Position numbers and translations under genes: made by a program | Notes under the pieces: generated by a model | The model's input: only the letters and a program-made list of their open reading frames with translations | Databases searched by the model: none | Told to the model about the DNA's origin: nothing | Shown here: positions 1 through 8,495 of the stretch, piece after piece | Layout of the letters: every line of letters begins with the position of its first letter | Numbering within the stretch: position 1 is the stretch's first letter | NCBI GenBank assembly: GCA_017626845.1 | Contig: JAGAHX010000059.1 | Coordinates: 1-64,000, forward strand | Direction: 5' to 3' | DNA: 64,000 bases | From: Bacillota bacterium | Lineage (GTDB): Bacteria > Bacillota > Clostridia > Peptostreptococcales > Anaerovoracaceae

Positions 1-1017
1 CATGTACTGTCTGTTCAGGTATTTGATAACGTCGTCCATGGCGTCGATCGCGACCTGCTTGGCGTTGTAGAGCACCTGGGTCGGGGTCATGCCGTGGGTG
101 AAGTAGTTATAGTAGCCGTAGGCGACCAACGCCGTCTGCACGGTGTAGCCGACCTTGGTGTCCGCCTGCTTCAGGGAAATGGGCGGCACGCAGATCTCGC
201 CGTAAGCGATGTCGGAGTAGTCCACGTTGAGGGAGATCTTTCTGGTGATCTCCGCCAGCAGCAGGTTCGGATCCAGCGCGGCGAAGGACTGGCCTACGTG
301 GGCCTCCTTGCCGAACACCACATAGCTGGGCAGGGTCTTGCCGATGCAGCCGTAGTAGATGTAGCGGTTCTCGTCGCCGGGGTTGTAGTTCGTGGAGTAG
401 TCGGCATTGATGCAGGCGATGTACTGCAGCCCCTCCTTCTTCTTGATCTTTACCATTTCGTCCAGGGCCGCGATAATGCCGCCGGACATATCCTCTTCGT
501 CGCATTCGGCAACGTGCATCACGTAGCCGTCCAGTTCGTCCAGATGGTTGGCGAAGTATTCCATGATGGTCATGTGACCCGCCACACCGCTCTTCATGTC
601 CAGCGCGCCGCGGCCGAACATGAATTCGCCGGACTTGATGTCATCGATGACTTCCTGGGGAACCTTCATGGACAGGAACTGCTCGGGCAGCAGGTCGGGA
701 CGGAACGCCTTCTCCCAGAAGGTGCCGTAGTCGTCCACGCCAACGGTGTCGATATGGCCGATCATGATGACGCAGCGGTTGGAATTGCCCTTCGTGCCCT
801 TCAGATAGCAGATGTTGTTCTGACGGTCGGGTTCTTCCAGATTGCCGAAGATGTAGTTCTGGTCGGGATGTTCCTGGAAATACGGCATCTTCGCATAGAA
901 ATCGTGCACATATTTTGCGACTTTTGCCTCGCCTCCGTCGCCCGCATGGTTGATGGAGGGGATGTTGACCATTTCAGTCGTGAGCTTTTTTACTTTTTCG
1001 AAAGAATCAAGATTCAT
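1..1017 (-). CDS. RocB-like M20 family peptidase, C-terminus cut by window edge
   Basis: The first 339 residues are present and the reading frame runs off position 1 without a stop. The M20 metal-site motifs are visible: IGHIDTVGVDDYG, then GALDMKSG, then a DEEDMSGG acidic motif. It is a paralogue of the protein at 2775-4439, with the same motif order and spacing, which resembles the RocB (arginine-utilisation) branch of M20 zinc aminoacylase/peptidases. No signal peptide is seen, so it is probably cytoplasmic. The start is ATG at 1017, behind an AAGGAG Shine-Dalgarno site. It is the third gene of a - strand cluster after 2775-4439 and 1093-2742. The family is secure; the substrate is unknown. 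Confidence 0.85.
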   Translation of the reverse strand, partial: MNLDSFEKVKKLTTEMVNIPSINHAGDGGEAKVAKYVHDFYAKMPYFQEHPDQNYIFGNLEEPDRQNNICYLKGTKGNSNRCVIMIGHIDTVGVDDYGTFWEKAFRPDLLPEQFLSMKVPQEVIDDIKSGEFMFGRGALDMKSGVAGHMTIMEYFANHLDELDGYVMHVAECDEEDMSGGIIAALDEMVKIKKKEGLQYIACINADYSTNYNPGDENRYIYYGCIGKTLPSYVVFGKEAHVGQSFAALDPNLLLAEITRKISLNVDYSDIAYGEICVPPISLKQADTKVGYTVQTALVAYGYYNYFTHGMTPTQVLYNAKQVAIDAMDDVIKYLNRQYM

Positions 1018-1035
1018 GGGATCTCCTTCCAAATA

Positions 1036-1061
1036 GGCCCGCCCGCGATGCGGACGGGCCG
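1036..1061 (-). other. GC-rich intergenic hairpin
   Basis: A strong inverted repeat, GGCCCGTCCGC / GCGGGCGGGCC, lies between the amidohydrolase stop and the next M20 start. It lacks a T-tract, so it is more likely a processing or mRNA-stability element than a full intrinsic terminator. Confidence 0.45.
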
Positions 1062-1092
1062 TCTGATGCCTTAACTGAAGCGTGGATGCAGA

Positions 1093-2742
1093 TTACTCTG
1101 CGGAGTAGACTTCGTCTCCTGCCAGATAGGTCTTCAGGACCTTAACGTTCAGGATGTCGTCGTCCGGACCGTTGAGCCAGTCTCTGTCGGTGACGATCAT
1201 GTCGGCGAACTTACCCGGCTCGATGGTGCCCAAATATCTCTCCATCTGGTTGCCGTAAGCCATGTACTTGGAGTACAGGCAGGCAGCCTGGAACTTGGAC
1301 AGCTTTTCCTGGGGTCCCCATGCGGGTTCGTCCGGGAACAGAGGATCGGTCCTGTTGACGGCGCCCCAGATGCCGGGCCACGGATTGTAGCTCTCTACCG
1401 GGCAGTCGGAACCGCCGGTGCAGATGATGCCGTTCTCCAGGTACTTCTTCCAGGTGTAGGCATCTTCGGATCTGCTTCCGATACGTTCGTCGATCCAGTG
1501 CAGGTCGGTGTTCAGGAATACGGGCTGGATATCGAAGATCACGGGAACCTTCTTGAATCTCTCCAGCTGATCGGGGTGAACGAGCTGTGCGTGAATAACA
1601 CGGAACTTCGGTCCCTTCATGATCTCTGCCATGGTGTAGCCGTCTTCTTCGATGCATCTCTTGACGGTGTATTCGATGGCCTGCAGGCAGGCTTCGGTAC
1701 CGGCGTCGCCGATGCAGTGGGTCGCGGGCTGCAGACCGTGCTTATATGCCTGATAGATCCTCTCGTTCAGAGCGTCCTGGGAGATGACGAGGATACCCTT
1801 GTTGCCGGGATCGTCGTCGTAGTCTTCCAGCAGCGCAGCGGATCTGGCGCCGAAGGAGCCATCGGTGAAGCTCTTGAAGGTGCCGTAGTCGACCTTTCTG
1901 TAGGGGTCAGCCTTCTCCTGCTCGGTGAGAATGGGCTTGTCGTACATCTCTTCGAGGCAGACTCTCATACGGACGGGCAGCTTGCCCTTCTTGTCCAGAT
2001 TTTCGTAGACGTCGGGATCTTCGAAGAAGTTCCAGATCTTGGCGGCATAGGTATCCATCATGGTAACGCCGACGCTGGAAACATGCTTGAAGGTCTTCTC
2101 CATGGTCTGCTCGCGGACGGTCTTATCAGTAAGAGGATCGGGTACGATATCGTCGAAGATCTTGGAAGCCTGTTCGCGGATGACACCGTTGGGATAGCCG
2201 TTCTCATCCAGTTCTACGAGGCCGCCTTCGCCGAAGACGTAGCCCTTGCCGATGCCGGCGACTTCCAGAGCCTTATGGTTCGCGGAAACTTCGTGCAGGC
2301 AGCATCTCTTGATGATGACAGGGTGTTCGGTGGAGACCAGGTCCAGATCGTCTGCGGTGGGCATTCTGTCCACATCCATATCCGTCCACTTGGACTGGTC
2401 GTAGTTAGATCCCTTGACCCAGGTGCCGGCAGGAACTTCGGCGCACTTTGCCTTCAACTTGGCCCATGCTTCCGCTCTGGTGGTGATGCCGCCCAGGTCT
2501 ACGGTGAACAGGGTCTGGTTATAAGCGTAGAAGTGCAGGTGGGAGTCGCCCATGGAGGGTTCCATGGCCTTGCCTTCAAGGTCGATGGTCTCAGCGGGGT
2601 CGAACTTCTCCAGAGCGTTCTTGGTAAGACCGGTCCAGATGATGTAGCCCTTGTTGACCGCTACTGCTTCCACCGTATCGTTCTCCTCGATGAAGGTGTA
2701 GATCTTGCCGTTGATAAACAGTTTGTCGATTTTCTGTTTCAT
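1093..2742 (-). CDS. amidohydrolase family protein (YtcJ-like, Amidohydro_3)
   Basis: This 549-residue protein has the layout of YtcJ/Amidohydro_3 metal-dependent hydrolases. A small N-terminal beta-sandwich segment is followed by DSHLHFYAYN (metal-binding His pair), a central TIM barrel with THCIGDAG, and a C-terminal GGSDCPVE with the conserved Asp. The C-terminal GTIEPGKFADMIV segment is typical of the family. Its length matches the family (about 530-560). ATG 2742 is preceded by AGAGGTG. It sits between two RocB-like M20 peptidases, all on the - strand, suggesting that one substrate class (N-acyl or amide compounds) is processed by the three. The actual substrate cannot be read from sequence. 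Confidence 0.85.
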   Translation of the reverse strand: MKQKIDKLFINGKIYTFIEENDTVEAVAVNKGYIIWTGLTKNALEKFDPAETIDLEGKAMEPSMGDSHLHFYAYNQTLFTVDLGGITTRAEAWAKLKAKCAEVPAGTWVKGSNYDQSKWTDMDVDRMPTADDLDLVSTEHPVIIKRCCLHEVSANHKALEVAGIGKGYVFGEGGLVELDENGYPNGVIREQASKIFDDIVPDPLTDKTVREQTMEKTFKHVSSVGVTMMDTYAAKIWNFFEDPDVYENLDKKGKLPVRMRVCLEEMYDKPILTEQEKADPYRKVDYGTFKSFTDGSFGARSAALLEDYDDDPGNKGILVISQDALNERIYQAYKHGLQPATHCIGDAGTEACLQAIEYTVKRCIEEDGYTMAEIMKGPKFRVIHAQLVHPDQLERFKKVPVIFDIQPVFLNTDLHWIDERIGSRSEDAYTWKKYLENGIICTGGSDCPVESYNPWPGIWGAVNRTDPLFPDEPAWGPQEKLSKFQAACLYSKYMAYGNQMERYLGTIEPGKFADMIVTDRDWLNGPDDDILNVKVLKTYLAGDEVYSAE

Positions 2743-2774
2743 GTTTCACCTCTTGAATGTTTTAAAATACGTGC

Positions 2775-4439
2775 CTATTTGGAGATCTCCAGCAGGTTGA
2801 GCAACGTGCGGTAGATCAGTTCCGGTGTAACGTTGAAGGAGAATTTCTTCTCGATTCTTTCGGTCCATCTGTGGGCATCCTTGCCGAAGGCGCCGATGTC
2901 CAGTACGGGCAGATTGAGCTTCTTGATCGTATCGAAGGGCAGATCGTAGGTGATGCCGTAGCCGGGCATGTTGGACTTGAAGGTCTCTACGACGGTCTCG
3001 TCGGGCACTGCCGCATAGGACAGGTCGGAGATGTACGGGAAGAACTTCTTGTAGCCGATCTGATAATCGGTCTTTGCCTCGTTAACGGCCTTTTCGACGG
3101 CGGCGATCAGGTTCTTATCCTTCTGGCTGCTGCCTTCGATAAAGACGTGCGGATAATACGGGCTGGAGAAGTAAACGATGAGGACGGGATCGCGGTCGCT
3201 CCACATCTCGTGCACGTAAGCGCAGATCGCGGTGCTGCGGTCTCTGGAGTCCATATTGGTCTTCATCAGCTCTTCTGCCTTGGTCTTTACCAGTTCGTCC
3301 AGGTTGGGAACTTCCTTGCGGACAGCATCCATCAGCTGGTCGAAGCTCATGGTGCGGGCGACCCAGGGCAGCTTGGTGTAATCTCTGTGAGCCATCTCGC
3401 AGAACTTCTTATAGCGTTCGTTCAGCGTGTCGATGACTTCCTGGAAGCATTCCTGACCGGCCTTGATCATCTTGTCCAGAATGATCTCGGGGGTGCTGCA
3501 GTGCGTAGCATAGTTGAAATAGATCGTAGCAGCCTTGGCGGTCTGTACGGAGTATTCGGTCTTGAGGTCTCTCTGCTTCAGGGTGATGGGAGGCAGTGCG
3601 ACTTCGCCGTCCGCTACGTCTGCGAATTCAGGGTTGAGGTTGATCCTGGTCGTGATCGCGGCAGCGATCTGGTTGGGGTCGAGACCCTTGAAGGATTCGC
3701 CTACGTGGGTTTCCTTACCTACGATGTAGAAGGTAGGCATGGTCTTGCCGACGGTGCCGATGTAGATGTACTTGTTCGGGTCACCTTCGTATTCTTCGGT
3801 GATGTAGTCGGCATCCAGCATGGCCAGATATTCGTAGCCTCTCTCTTCCGCGAGACGGACATAATCCTCGTCGCAGTTGAGAACGCCGCCGGAGTTGCCT
3901 TCTTCATCGCATACGCCGGAGAAGATCAGGTTGCCTTCGAACTCGTCCAGATGCTTGGAGATGTCTTCCATGACGGCCATGATCGCTGCATCGCCGGTCT
4001 TCATGTCGAACAGACCGCGGCAGAAGATATATTCGCCGGACTCCAGGTCTCTCTTCGCGGAGGGCGGCAGTTCGATCTCCTTGAACTTTTCCATCAGTTC
4101 GAAGGGGCTGTTGGAATATTCCTGCAGATTGCCGTAGTCGGAGATGCCGACATGGTCGATGTGGCCGATCATGATGACAGCCTTCTTGGAATTGCCCTTC
4201 TTACCTTCCAGAATAGCGGTGCAGCTCTTTCTGCCGAGGGGATCGTTCTTTACGGGAACAAAATACAGGTTTTCGGGGTGCTCTTTCCAATAGTCCATGC
4301 GGGAAAAGATCTCATAGACCTTATTGGCGGCATCGAGCTCGCCCGGAGTGTCGACGACGCTTCTGACCTGAGCCAGTTCCAGTGCGATCTCTTCGACTCT
4401 CTTGGCAATGTTGGGGTTCTTTGATACTTCGGGTGTCAT
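2775..4439 (-). CDS. RocB-like M20 family peptidase
   Basis: The full length is 554 residues, matching RocB-type M20 proteins. Metal-ligand motifs appear in order: IGHIDHVGISDYG near residue 93, GLFDMKTGDAA, and DEEGNSGG as the catalytic/metal acidic motif. There is no signal peptide. It is the first gene of the - strand cluster, with a good promoter at 4530-4558 and a GGAGG site just before ATG 4439. It is clearly a paralogue of the partial gene at 1-1017. RocB proteins belong to arginine utilisation in bacilli, but their reaction is poorly defined. Here the pairing with an amidohydrolase suggests deacylation or deamidation of a peptide-like compound. Family assignment is firm; the substrate is inferred. 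Confidence 0.85.
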   Translation of the reverse strand: MTPEVSKNPNIAKRVEEIALELAQVRSVVDTPGELDAANKVYEIFSRMDYWKEHPENLYFVPVKNDPLGRKSCTAILEGKKGNSKKAVIMIGHIDHVGISDYGNLQEYSNSPFELMEKFKEIELPPSAKRDLESGEYIFCRGLFDMKTGDAAIMAVMEDISKHLDEFEGNLIFSGVCDEEGNSGGVLNCDEDYVRLAEERGYEYLAMLDADYITEEYEGDPNKYIYIGTVGKTMPTFYIVGKETHVGESFKGLDPNQIAAAITTRINLNPEFADVADGEVALPPITLKQRDLKTEYSVQTAKAATIYFNYATHCSTPEIILDKMIKAGQECFQEVIDTLNERYKKFCEMAHRDYTKLPWVARTMSFDQLMDAVRKEVPNLDELVKTKAEELMKTNMDSRDRSTAICAYVHEMWSDRDPVLIVYFSSPYYPHVFIEGSSQKDKNLIAAVEKAVNEAKTDYQIGYKKFFPYISDLSYAAVPDETVVETFKSNMPGYGITYDLPFDTIKKLNLPVLDIGAFGKDAHRWTERIEKKFSFNVTPELIYRTLLNLLEISK

Positions 4440-4498
4440 TATTCTTCCTCCTCAAATAAATAACTGACGCTCGTTCTTTCCAACCATATCCGAACATC

Positions 4499-4514
4499 CA
4501 TAATCAGGATTATG
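4499..4514. promoter_or_regulatory. 16-bp dyad just downstream of the M20 operon promoter (candidate operator)
   Basis: The dyad is CATAATC-AG-GATTATG, two perfect 7-bp arms around a 2-base centre. It begins about 10 bases downstream of the predicted start of the 4439 transcript, a usual place for a repressor operator. No regulator gene for it is recognisable nearby. Confidence 0.4.
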
Positions 4515-4529
4515 TTCACATACATCTTA

Positions 4530-4558
4530 AGTTTACCCCATTGTGAAATGGTTCGCAA
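4530..4558 (-). promoter_or_regulatory. sigma-A type promoter of the M20/amidohydrolase cluster
   Basis: Read on the - strand: TTGCGA (4558-4553), a 17-base spacer, TAAACT (4535-4530). The predicted start is near 4523, giving a leader of about 85 nt before ATG 4439. Confidence 0.6.
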
Positions 4559-4607
4559 TCCAATCGGCGCAACAAAAAAATTTTCAAAAAAGTTTGCGAT
4601 GAAAACC

Positions 4608-4636
4608 TTGTAAAGTTGTAAATACTTGTGTAGACT
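4608..4636 (+). promoter_or_regulatory. promoter of candidate small RNA
   Basis: TTGTAA (4608-4613), an exact 17-base spacer, then TAGACT (4631-4636). The predicted start is at about 4643, directly before two hairpins and with no open reading frame of its own. It lies in the 312-bp gap between divergent genes (4440-4751). Confidence 0.5.
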
Positions 4637-4641
4637 TTATG

Positions 4642-4735
4642 TAAGTGGCTATCCCCCCGATAGCCATTACAGATCTCTAGTCCCAATACCCCTTTTGAAC
4701 AAAAGACGCTGCCCCCCTGCAGCGTCTTTTGTTTT
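4642..4735 (+). ncRNA. candidate small RNA with two cytosine-loop hairpins
   Basis: A transcript of about 90 nt is predicted from the promoter at 4608-4636 to an intrinsic terminator. Hairpin 1 (4646-4666) is an 8-bp stem closing a loop of five C. Hairpin 2 (4701-4730) is a perfect 12-bp stem with a CCCCCT loop. The linker contains a CCCCTTTTG stretch. C-rich single-stranded loops are typical of Gram-positive trans-acting sRNAs (the RsaE/RoxS and UCCCC-motif classes), which pair with Shine-Dalgarno sequences. No homology to a named sRNA can be claimed from reading alone. Alternatively it could simply be an untranslated leader with a terminator. Confidence 0.45.
4701..4735 (+). terminator. intrinsic terminator, 3' end of candidate sRNA
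   Basis: AAAAGACGCTGC (4701-4712) pairs perfectly with GCAGCGTCTTTT (4719-4730) around a CCCCCT loop, followed by GTTTTC. It stands upstream of, not behind, the adjacent protein gene, so it must end a transcript that begins in this gap. Confidence 0.65.
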
Positions 4736-4736
4736 C

Positions 4737-4745
4737 TGCTATAAT
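4737..4745 (+). promoter_or_regulatory. extended -10 promoter giving a leaderless mRNA
   Basis: TGCTATAAT (an extended TGn motif plus a consensus -10) ends only 6 bases before ATG 4752. The usual start, 7 bases past the -10, is the A of the ATG itself. No Shine-Dalgarno sequence is present. No good -35 is seen, because the -35 position falls within the preceding terminator hairpin. Confidence 0.55.
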
Positions 4746-4751
4746 TCAGAT

Positions 4752-5690
4752 ATGTTTAACAGCTATTATTTGAAAGACTTAAATACCACCGTATTCGACA
4801 TCGAAACGACGGGTCTGTTCCACTCCCGAGACAGCATCATCAATGCTGGATTCTGCAGTTCTCTGGGAGAAGTCTGGCAGAACTTTACGGAAGATCCGGC
4901 GGATGAAAAACGGGTCGTGGAAGAGGCGCTGGAGCGGGTCGCCGCGGCCGATGCCGTCGTTACCTACAACGGCGATACCTTCGACCTGCCGTTCCTGCAC
5001 CGCCGCGCCGTAAAATACGGCCTGATCGAGAAAATGCCCCTGCTCTGGAGCGTGGATCTGTACCGCTGGCTGAAGAAATACTGGCCGGCTGCCCCTTCCA
5101 TGAAAAGCATGTCCCAGAAATCCGTGGAGGAAGCCATGGGGCTGGCCGTAAAACGCACCGACGAGATCCCGGGCGGCGACTGCATCCCCCTGTACAACTA
5201 CTATCTGCAGACGAAAGACGCCTCCGCCAAGGAAACGATCCTGCTCCACAACGCGGACGACGTAAAGCAGCTGGCGCGCATCGCCTGGAAATGCACCTTC
5301 CTTCCCTACCACGACATCGCCATGCACGAAGGATTCCTCTTCAAAGCCGGGCAGCGAAAGATCCTGACGAAGGGCTGTTCCTTTAAGAAAGGCACGTTCT
5401 CCTCCCAGGCCCAGATGGATGCGGGGCTGCTTCCCGTTTCCGCCTACGAAGACCAGTACCACCTGGAATACGATTCCTTCACTGGAAAAGCCGTCCTGGA
5501 GCTCTTTACCGGCGAAGAAGGCCCCTTCCGCTATGTGGATACGGAGCACCTCCCCGGCGATACTTCGGAAATAGAAAAACTCTCCGGTTTCCACAGCGGA
5601 TACCTCGTCCTTGCGGAAAACGGAGAGCCGGACGCAAAGGCCGTCAATGCGGCCGTTCAATGTGTGTTAAGCGCCTATTTCGGCGATTAG
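4752..5690 (+). CDS. YprB-like DnaQ-fold 3'-5' exonuclease / RNase H-like protein
   Basis: This 312-residue protein carries the DEDD exonuclease signature in its first 160 residues: FDIETTGL (motif I, D and E), YNGDTFDLPFL (motif II) and HNADDV (motif III). This matches the YprB/RNase_H_2 family of ribonuclease H-like proteins. The C-terminal 130 residues have no recognised domain. Biological role in this family is poorly known; nucleic-acid trimming is the likely activity. I place the start at ATG 4752 although the frame is open further upstream (to 4626). That upstream part reads through two RNA hairpins and has no ribosome site, while an extended -10 sits immediately before 4752. The gene's end overlaps the convergent small gene by 4 bases. 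Confidence 0.75.
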   Translation: MFNSYYLKDLNTTVFDIETTGLFHSRDSIINAGFCSSLGEVWQNFTEDPADEKRVVEEALERVAAADAVVTYNGDTFDLPFLHRRAVKYGLIEKMPLLWSVDLYRWLKKYWPAAPSMKSMSQKSVEEAMGLAVKRTDEIPGGDCIPLYNYYLQTKDASAKETILLHNADDVKQLARIAWKCTFLPYHDIAMHEGFLFKAGQRKILTKGCSFKKGTFSSQAQMDAGLLPVSAYEDQYHLEYDSFTGKAVLELFTGEEGPFRYVDTEHLPGDTSEIEKLSGFHSGYLVLAENGEPDAKAVNAAVQCVLSAYFGD

Positions 5691-5887
5691 CGGTCTCTGA
5701 GAGCGCCGGGATAGACCCGGTCGAATTCCCATTCCTGCGCAGCGTTAGCTCTTGCTTCTCTGCGCATTTTTGCTGCCCTGTTTGCCTCCTGCGTCTTGCG
5801 GACCGAAACGGCAGCGCACCAGATCAGCAGGACCTTCAGCAGGTTCCACAGCATCTTCTTTCCCTTGCATTTCTCTTCGCGGTTCAT
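5687..5887 (-). CDS. small single-span membrane protein, unknown
   Basis: This 66-residue protein has a basic N-terminus, one hydrophobic stretch (LWNLLKVLLIWCAAV, about residues 13-27) and a charged, Arg-rich helical tail. ATG 5887 has a good AGGGGG site 7-8 bases upstream, which is why it is preferred over the longer upstream frame. It lies 23 bases behind the YhfC-like gene, probably in the same transcript, and overlaps the convergent exonuclease gene by 4 bases. No family is recognised. Confidence 0.55.
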   Translation of the reverse strand: MNREEKCKGKKMLWNLLKVLLIWCAAVSVRKTQEANRAAKMRREARANAAQEWEFDRVYPGALRDR

Positions 5888-5910
5888 AGAAAGTCCCCCT
5901 TTCTCTTTCC

Positions 5911-6603
5911 TTACGCACTTATCATAGCACCGGCAGGCAGCCTGCGCCAAGTCCGAACCGCAAAAATACACAAAGCTGTAACAAACAGTCCGAACAGCAG
6001 TTCCGCAGTCCTCTCTCCCAGCAGGCCGTAGCGCAGCATCCCCAGCGGCGCATCGCAGACGGCATGAATCAGTATGGGTGCCGCGAGCCCTTTCTTGTCC
6101 CTGCGGCGGAAGGCATCCCAGACCAGGACGGAAAGCGCCGTGTGACCCGCACAGGCCGCCAGCCGCTCGTAGACCACGACGCTGGCCTGCAGCGCGCCGA
6201 ACACTTCCGGTGCCCGGGAAAGCAGCGGATAGACCGTCAGAATGACGATCTCCGCGCCGAAATGGCCGACTGCATAGCCCACAGGAACGAGTCTCCCTTC
6301 GCAGTTCTGCAGACCGTTCTGGTAGATCCAGTACCGTCCCAACTCTTCAAAAAAGCCGGCGCACAGACACGAAAACATCACCAAACGGATGGGGCTGGCG
6401 TTCAAGGCTCTGGTAACGGGGCCGGCGGCGCTCAGGAAGAAGAGCACGAACACCGTCTCGATGATGGCGGAAAAGGCAAAAAAGCCGAGCATGCCGAATC
6501 CGATGGGACGCATGGCGCCTATTTTTTTGCGCCACAGCAGGCCGCAGACGAACGGAATGAGACATACGCAGACACAGGCTGCGCCGATCCAAAGGCTGCG
6601 CAT
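5911..6603 (-). CDS. YhfC-like integral membrane protein (putative intramembrane glutamic protease family)
   Basis: This 230-residue protein has about six or seven hydrophobic segments. The motif GFFEELGRY near residues 83-91, a GHFGAE segment and a later ERLAACAGHTALS segment reproduce the conserved acidic and His positions of the YhfC (DUF2324) family. That family is related to CAAX-protease/Rce1-like intramembrane proteases. Its ATG overlaps the upstream nucleotidase stop (TGATG), so translation is coupled. Function in any organism is uncertain; a surface- or envelope-related role fits its partner genes. Confidence 0.7.
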   Translation of the reverse strand: MRSLWIGAACVCVCLIPFVCGLLWRKKIGAMRPIGFGMLGFFAFSAIIETVFVLFFLSAAGPVTRALNASPIRLVMFSCLCAGFFEELGRYWIYQNGLQNCEGRLVPVGYAVGHFGAEIVILTVYPLLSRAPEVFGALQASVVVYERLAACAGHTALSVLVWDAFRRRDKKGLAAPILIHAVCDAPLGMLRYGLLGERTAELLFGLFVTALCIFAVRTWRRLPAGAMISA

Positions 6604-8495
6604 CAGGATCTCCCCGCCCGCGCCAGCCGTTCTCTTCTTCGGAGCACCGCTCTGCGGATAAGAAGAACGATAACGACGATCAGGATCAGTAAGGCGGCCG
6701 CAGCGCCGAGGGCTGCCAGGGTCACCGTGCCGGGATTCTCGATCCGGGCAAAGCCCCCTTCTTCGTATTTCACCTTGCGGTTCTGGGGCGCCGAATACAT
6801 CAGAGGCACCTCAGGAAGCCCGGAATCGCCGGTACGGAACGACGACCAGTAGTCCGCGAGAGCCACCCACTCTTTAATCTCCCTGCCATCTTCATCCAGC
6901 AGCGCGCAGGTGTACAGATCTTCGACCGGCGTACCGTCCGCGTTCTTGGGCGTAATGGACAGGATGCCCTTCGTAAGGCTGTTGAGCATCCCCAGCATGT
7001 TGGCTGCGTACATGTTGCAGCAGACCTTATACAGCATGTCGTCCTCGATGAGTTCCAGCATGCCGCCGCTGCGGGAAAGGCCTACGCTGGTGACCCGGTC
7101 CAGCAGCATCCGCTTCGTGTTGAACCGGTAGTTCAGCCCGGCGTAGCTCATCTTGATGGAAGAGACCGCAGGCCCCAGGGAGGCATCCAGCTCCGTCAGC
7201 AGCTTTAATTCTTTACCGGTAACGTAGGCGCACAGCAGCGGATGACCCGCAGAGCCGTCGCTGCCGACGCCAAGCGAGCAGATCTCGAAAGCATCTGCCG
7301 CGGTCAGGTCCCCTTCCATGACGGAGCCCCGGATGGTACCGAGGCCCACCAGTGCCACGTCGATATCGGTGATGCCGTGCTGCTTCGCCTCGTAGAGATA
7401 GGCGTCGGCGATCATGTTGCCGGTGGTATATTCCTGATGCGTCGCATACATCTCGTCTAGGGAGATCATGTCGAAATTGCTGTGGCAGATGGGCTCGTCG
7501 AAGGTATAGCCGGTATCCGCCAGATACCCTTCCGAGATCTCCTCCTGGAACTTGTCCACAAGCATGGCGATATAGGGATCTTCCGGCACGGAGGTATCGC
7601 AGGGGATGAGTTTATACTCTTCCAGGGCAACGCTGCCGTCTTCTCCTATGAGAAGATCCATCAGCCCGAGATAATGGTTGTATTCGCCGCAGCTGCCCAG
7701 GATGGTGTCGCCGACGAGGACAGGCTGCGCATACGTCGTATGCGTATGACCGCTGATGATCACATCGATGCCCGGGACTTCCTTCGCCAGATCGATATCC
7801 TCGCCGGTCTCCCCGTCCCCGTTCGTGCCGCTGTGGGACAGGCAGACGATCACATCCGCATCCGGCTGCAGTTTTTCGACCATCTTTTTGGCAGCCGCTT
7901 TGTAATCGACCCAGTCCTGCCCGCTGGTGGGAGCGCACTCCACCGAATCGTAGCCCATGACGCCGAAGACGGCGATCCGCTTTCCTCCGATGCCGTCGAA
8001 GATGACAGCATCCTTGATCTGCCCGTTGTCGAACCGTTCGCGGATCATCTCCTGCTGTTCGGTGAGCGTTCCCTCGAACCCCAGAGAAGATGCCACAAGC
8101 TCCGGCAGCGCATCGCCGGACGCATGGGCTGCGCTCAGCATGGCGCAGACGCCTTCCGGGCCGAAGTCCCACTCGTGGTTGCCGAAGGTGGTGGCCTGGA
8201 TGCCCATGGCGCCCATCAGCCTCATTTCGTACGCATCCGTCGCATAGCCGGCGCCCAGCAGCGTCCCCATGGAGAAGTCGCCGGCGTCCAGCACCAGGGT
8301 ATTTTCATCCGAATACATGTCGATGAGGGTCTTCATCCGGGCAGCGCCGCCCTTGTCCGGCAGATAATAATCGTGCATGTCGCTGGTAAAGAGGATGCGG
8401 ATGTGCGTCCCTTCCGCTTCGGTGTCCGCAAAGACGGAAACGCCGCTCAGCAGCAGAGCAGCGATCAAAAGAAAACTGAGAATGCGTTGCTTCAT
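6603..8495 (-). CDS. cell-surface bifunctional metallophosphatase / 5'-nucleotidase (UshA-like)
   Basis: This 630-residue protein has a clear signal peptide (residues 1-24, ending near VFADTEA). The calcineurin-like phosphatase domain shows metal motifs [32 protein letters not shown] and GHTHTTY. A C-terminal 5'-nucleotidase domain follows (starting near [13 protein letters not shown]). The extreme C-terminus has a hydrophobic helix, [18 protein letters not shown], then a basic tail, so the enzyme is tethered to the membrane facing out. It probably hydrolyses extracellular nucleotides to nucleosides, consistent with the nucleoside-type importer at 46-51 kb. ATG 8495 overlaps the ABC exporter stop by 4 bases (ATGA). 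The frame is open farther upstream but the signal peptide fixes the start. Confidence 0.9.
   Translation of the reverse strand: MKQRILSFLLIAALLLSGVSVFADTEAEGTHIRILFTSDMHDYYLPDKGGAARMKTLIDMYSDENTLVLDAGDFSMGTLLGAGYATDAYEMRLMGAMGIQATTFGNHEWDFGPEGVCAMLSAAHASGDALPELVASSLGFEGTLTEQQEMIRERFDNGQIKDAVIFDGIGGKRIAVFGVMGYDSVECAPTSGQDWVDYKAAAKKMVEKLQPDADVIVCLSHSGTNGDGETGEDIDLAKEVPGIDVIISGHTHTTYAQPVLVGDTILGSCGEYNHYLGLMDLLIGEDGSVALEEYKLIPCDTSVPEDPYIAMLVDKFQEEISEGYLADTGYTFDEPICHSNFDMISLDEMYATHQEYTTGNMIADAYLYEAKQHGITDIDVALVGLGTIRGSVMEGDLTAADAFEICSLGVGSDGSAGHPLLCAYVTGKELKLLTELDASLGPAVSSIKMSYAGLNYRFNTKRMLLDRVTSVGLSRSGGMLELIEDDMLYKVCCNMYAANMLGMLNSLTKGILSITPKNADGTPVEDLYTCALLDEDGREIKEWVALADYWSSFRTGDSGLPEVPLMYSAPQNRKVKYEEGGFARIENPGTVTLAALGAAAALLILIVVIVLLIRRAVLRRRERLARAGRS

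Noticed and set aside
4439..4525. Short frame upstream of the M20 gene ending TAATG at its start codon
   Set aside because: Its ATG at 4525 lies at or before the predicted transcription start (about 4523), and no Shine-Dalgarno is present.
4626..4751. N-terminal extension of the YprB-like protein from a TTG at 4626
   Set aside because: It would translate through two stable hairpins, has no ribosome site, and the exonuclease fold begins directly after ATG 4752.
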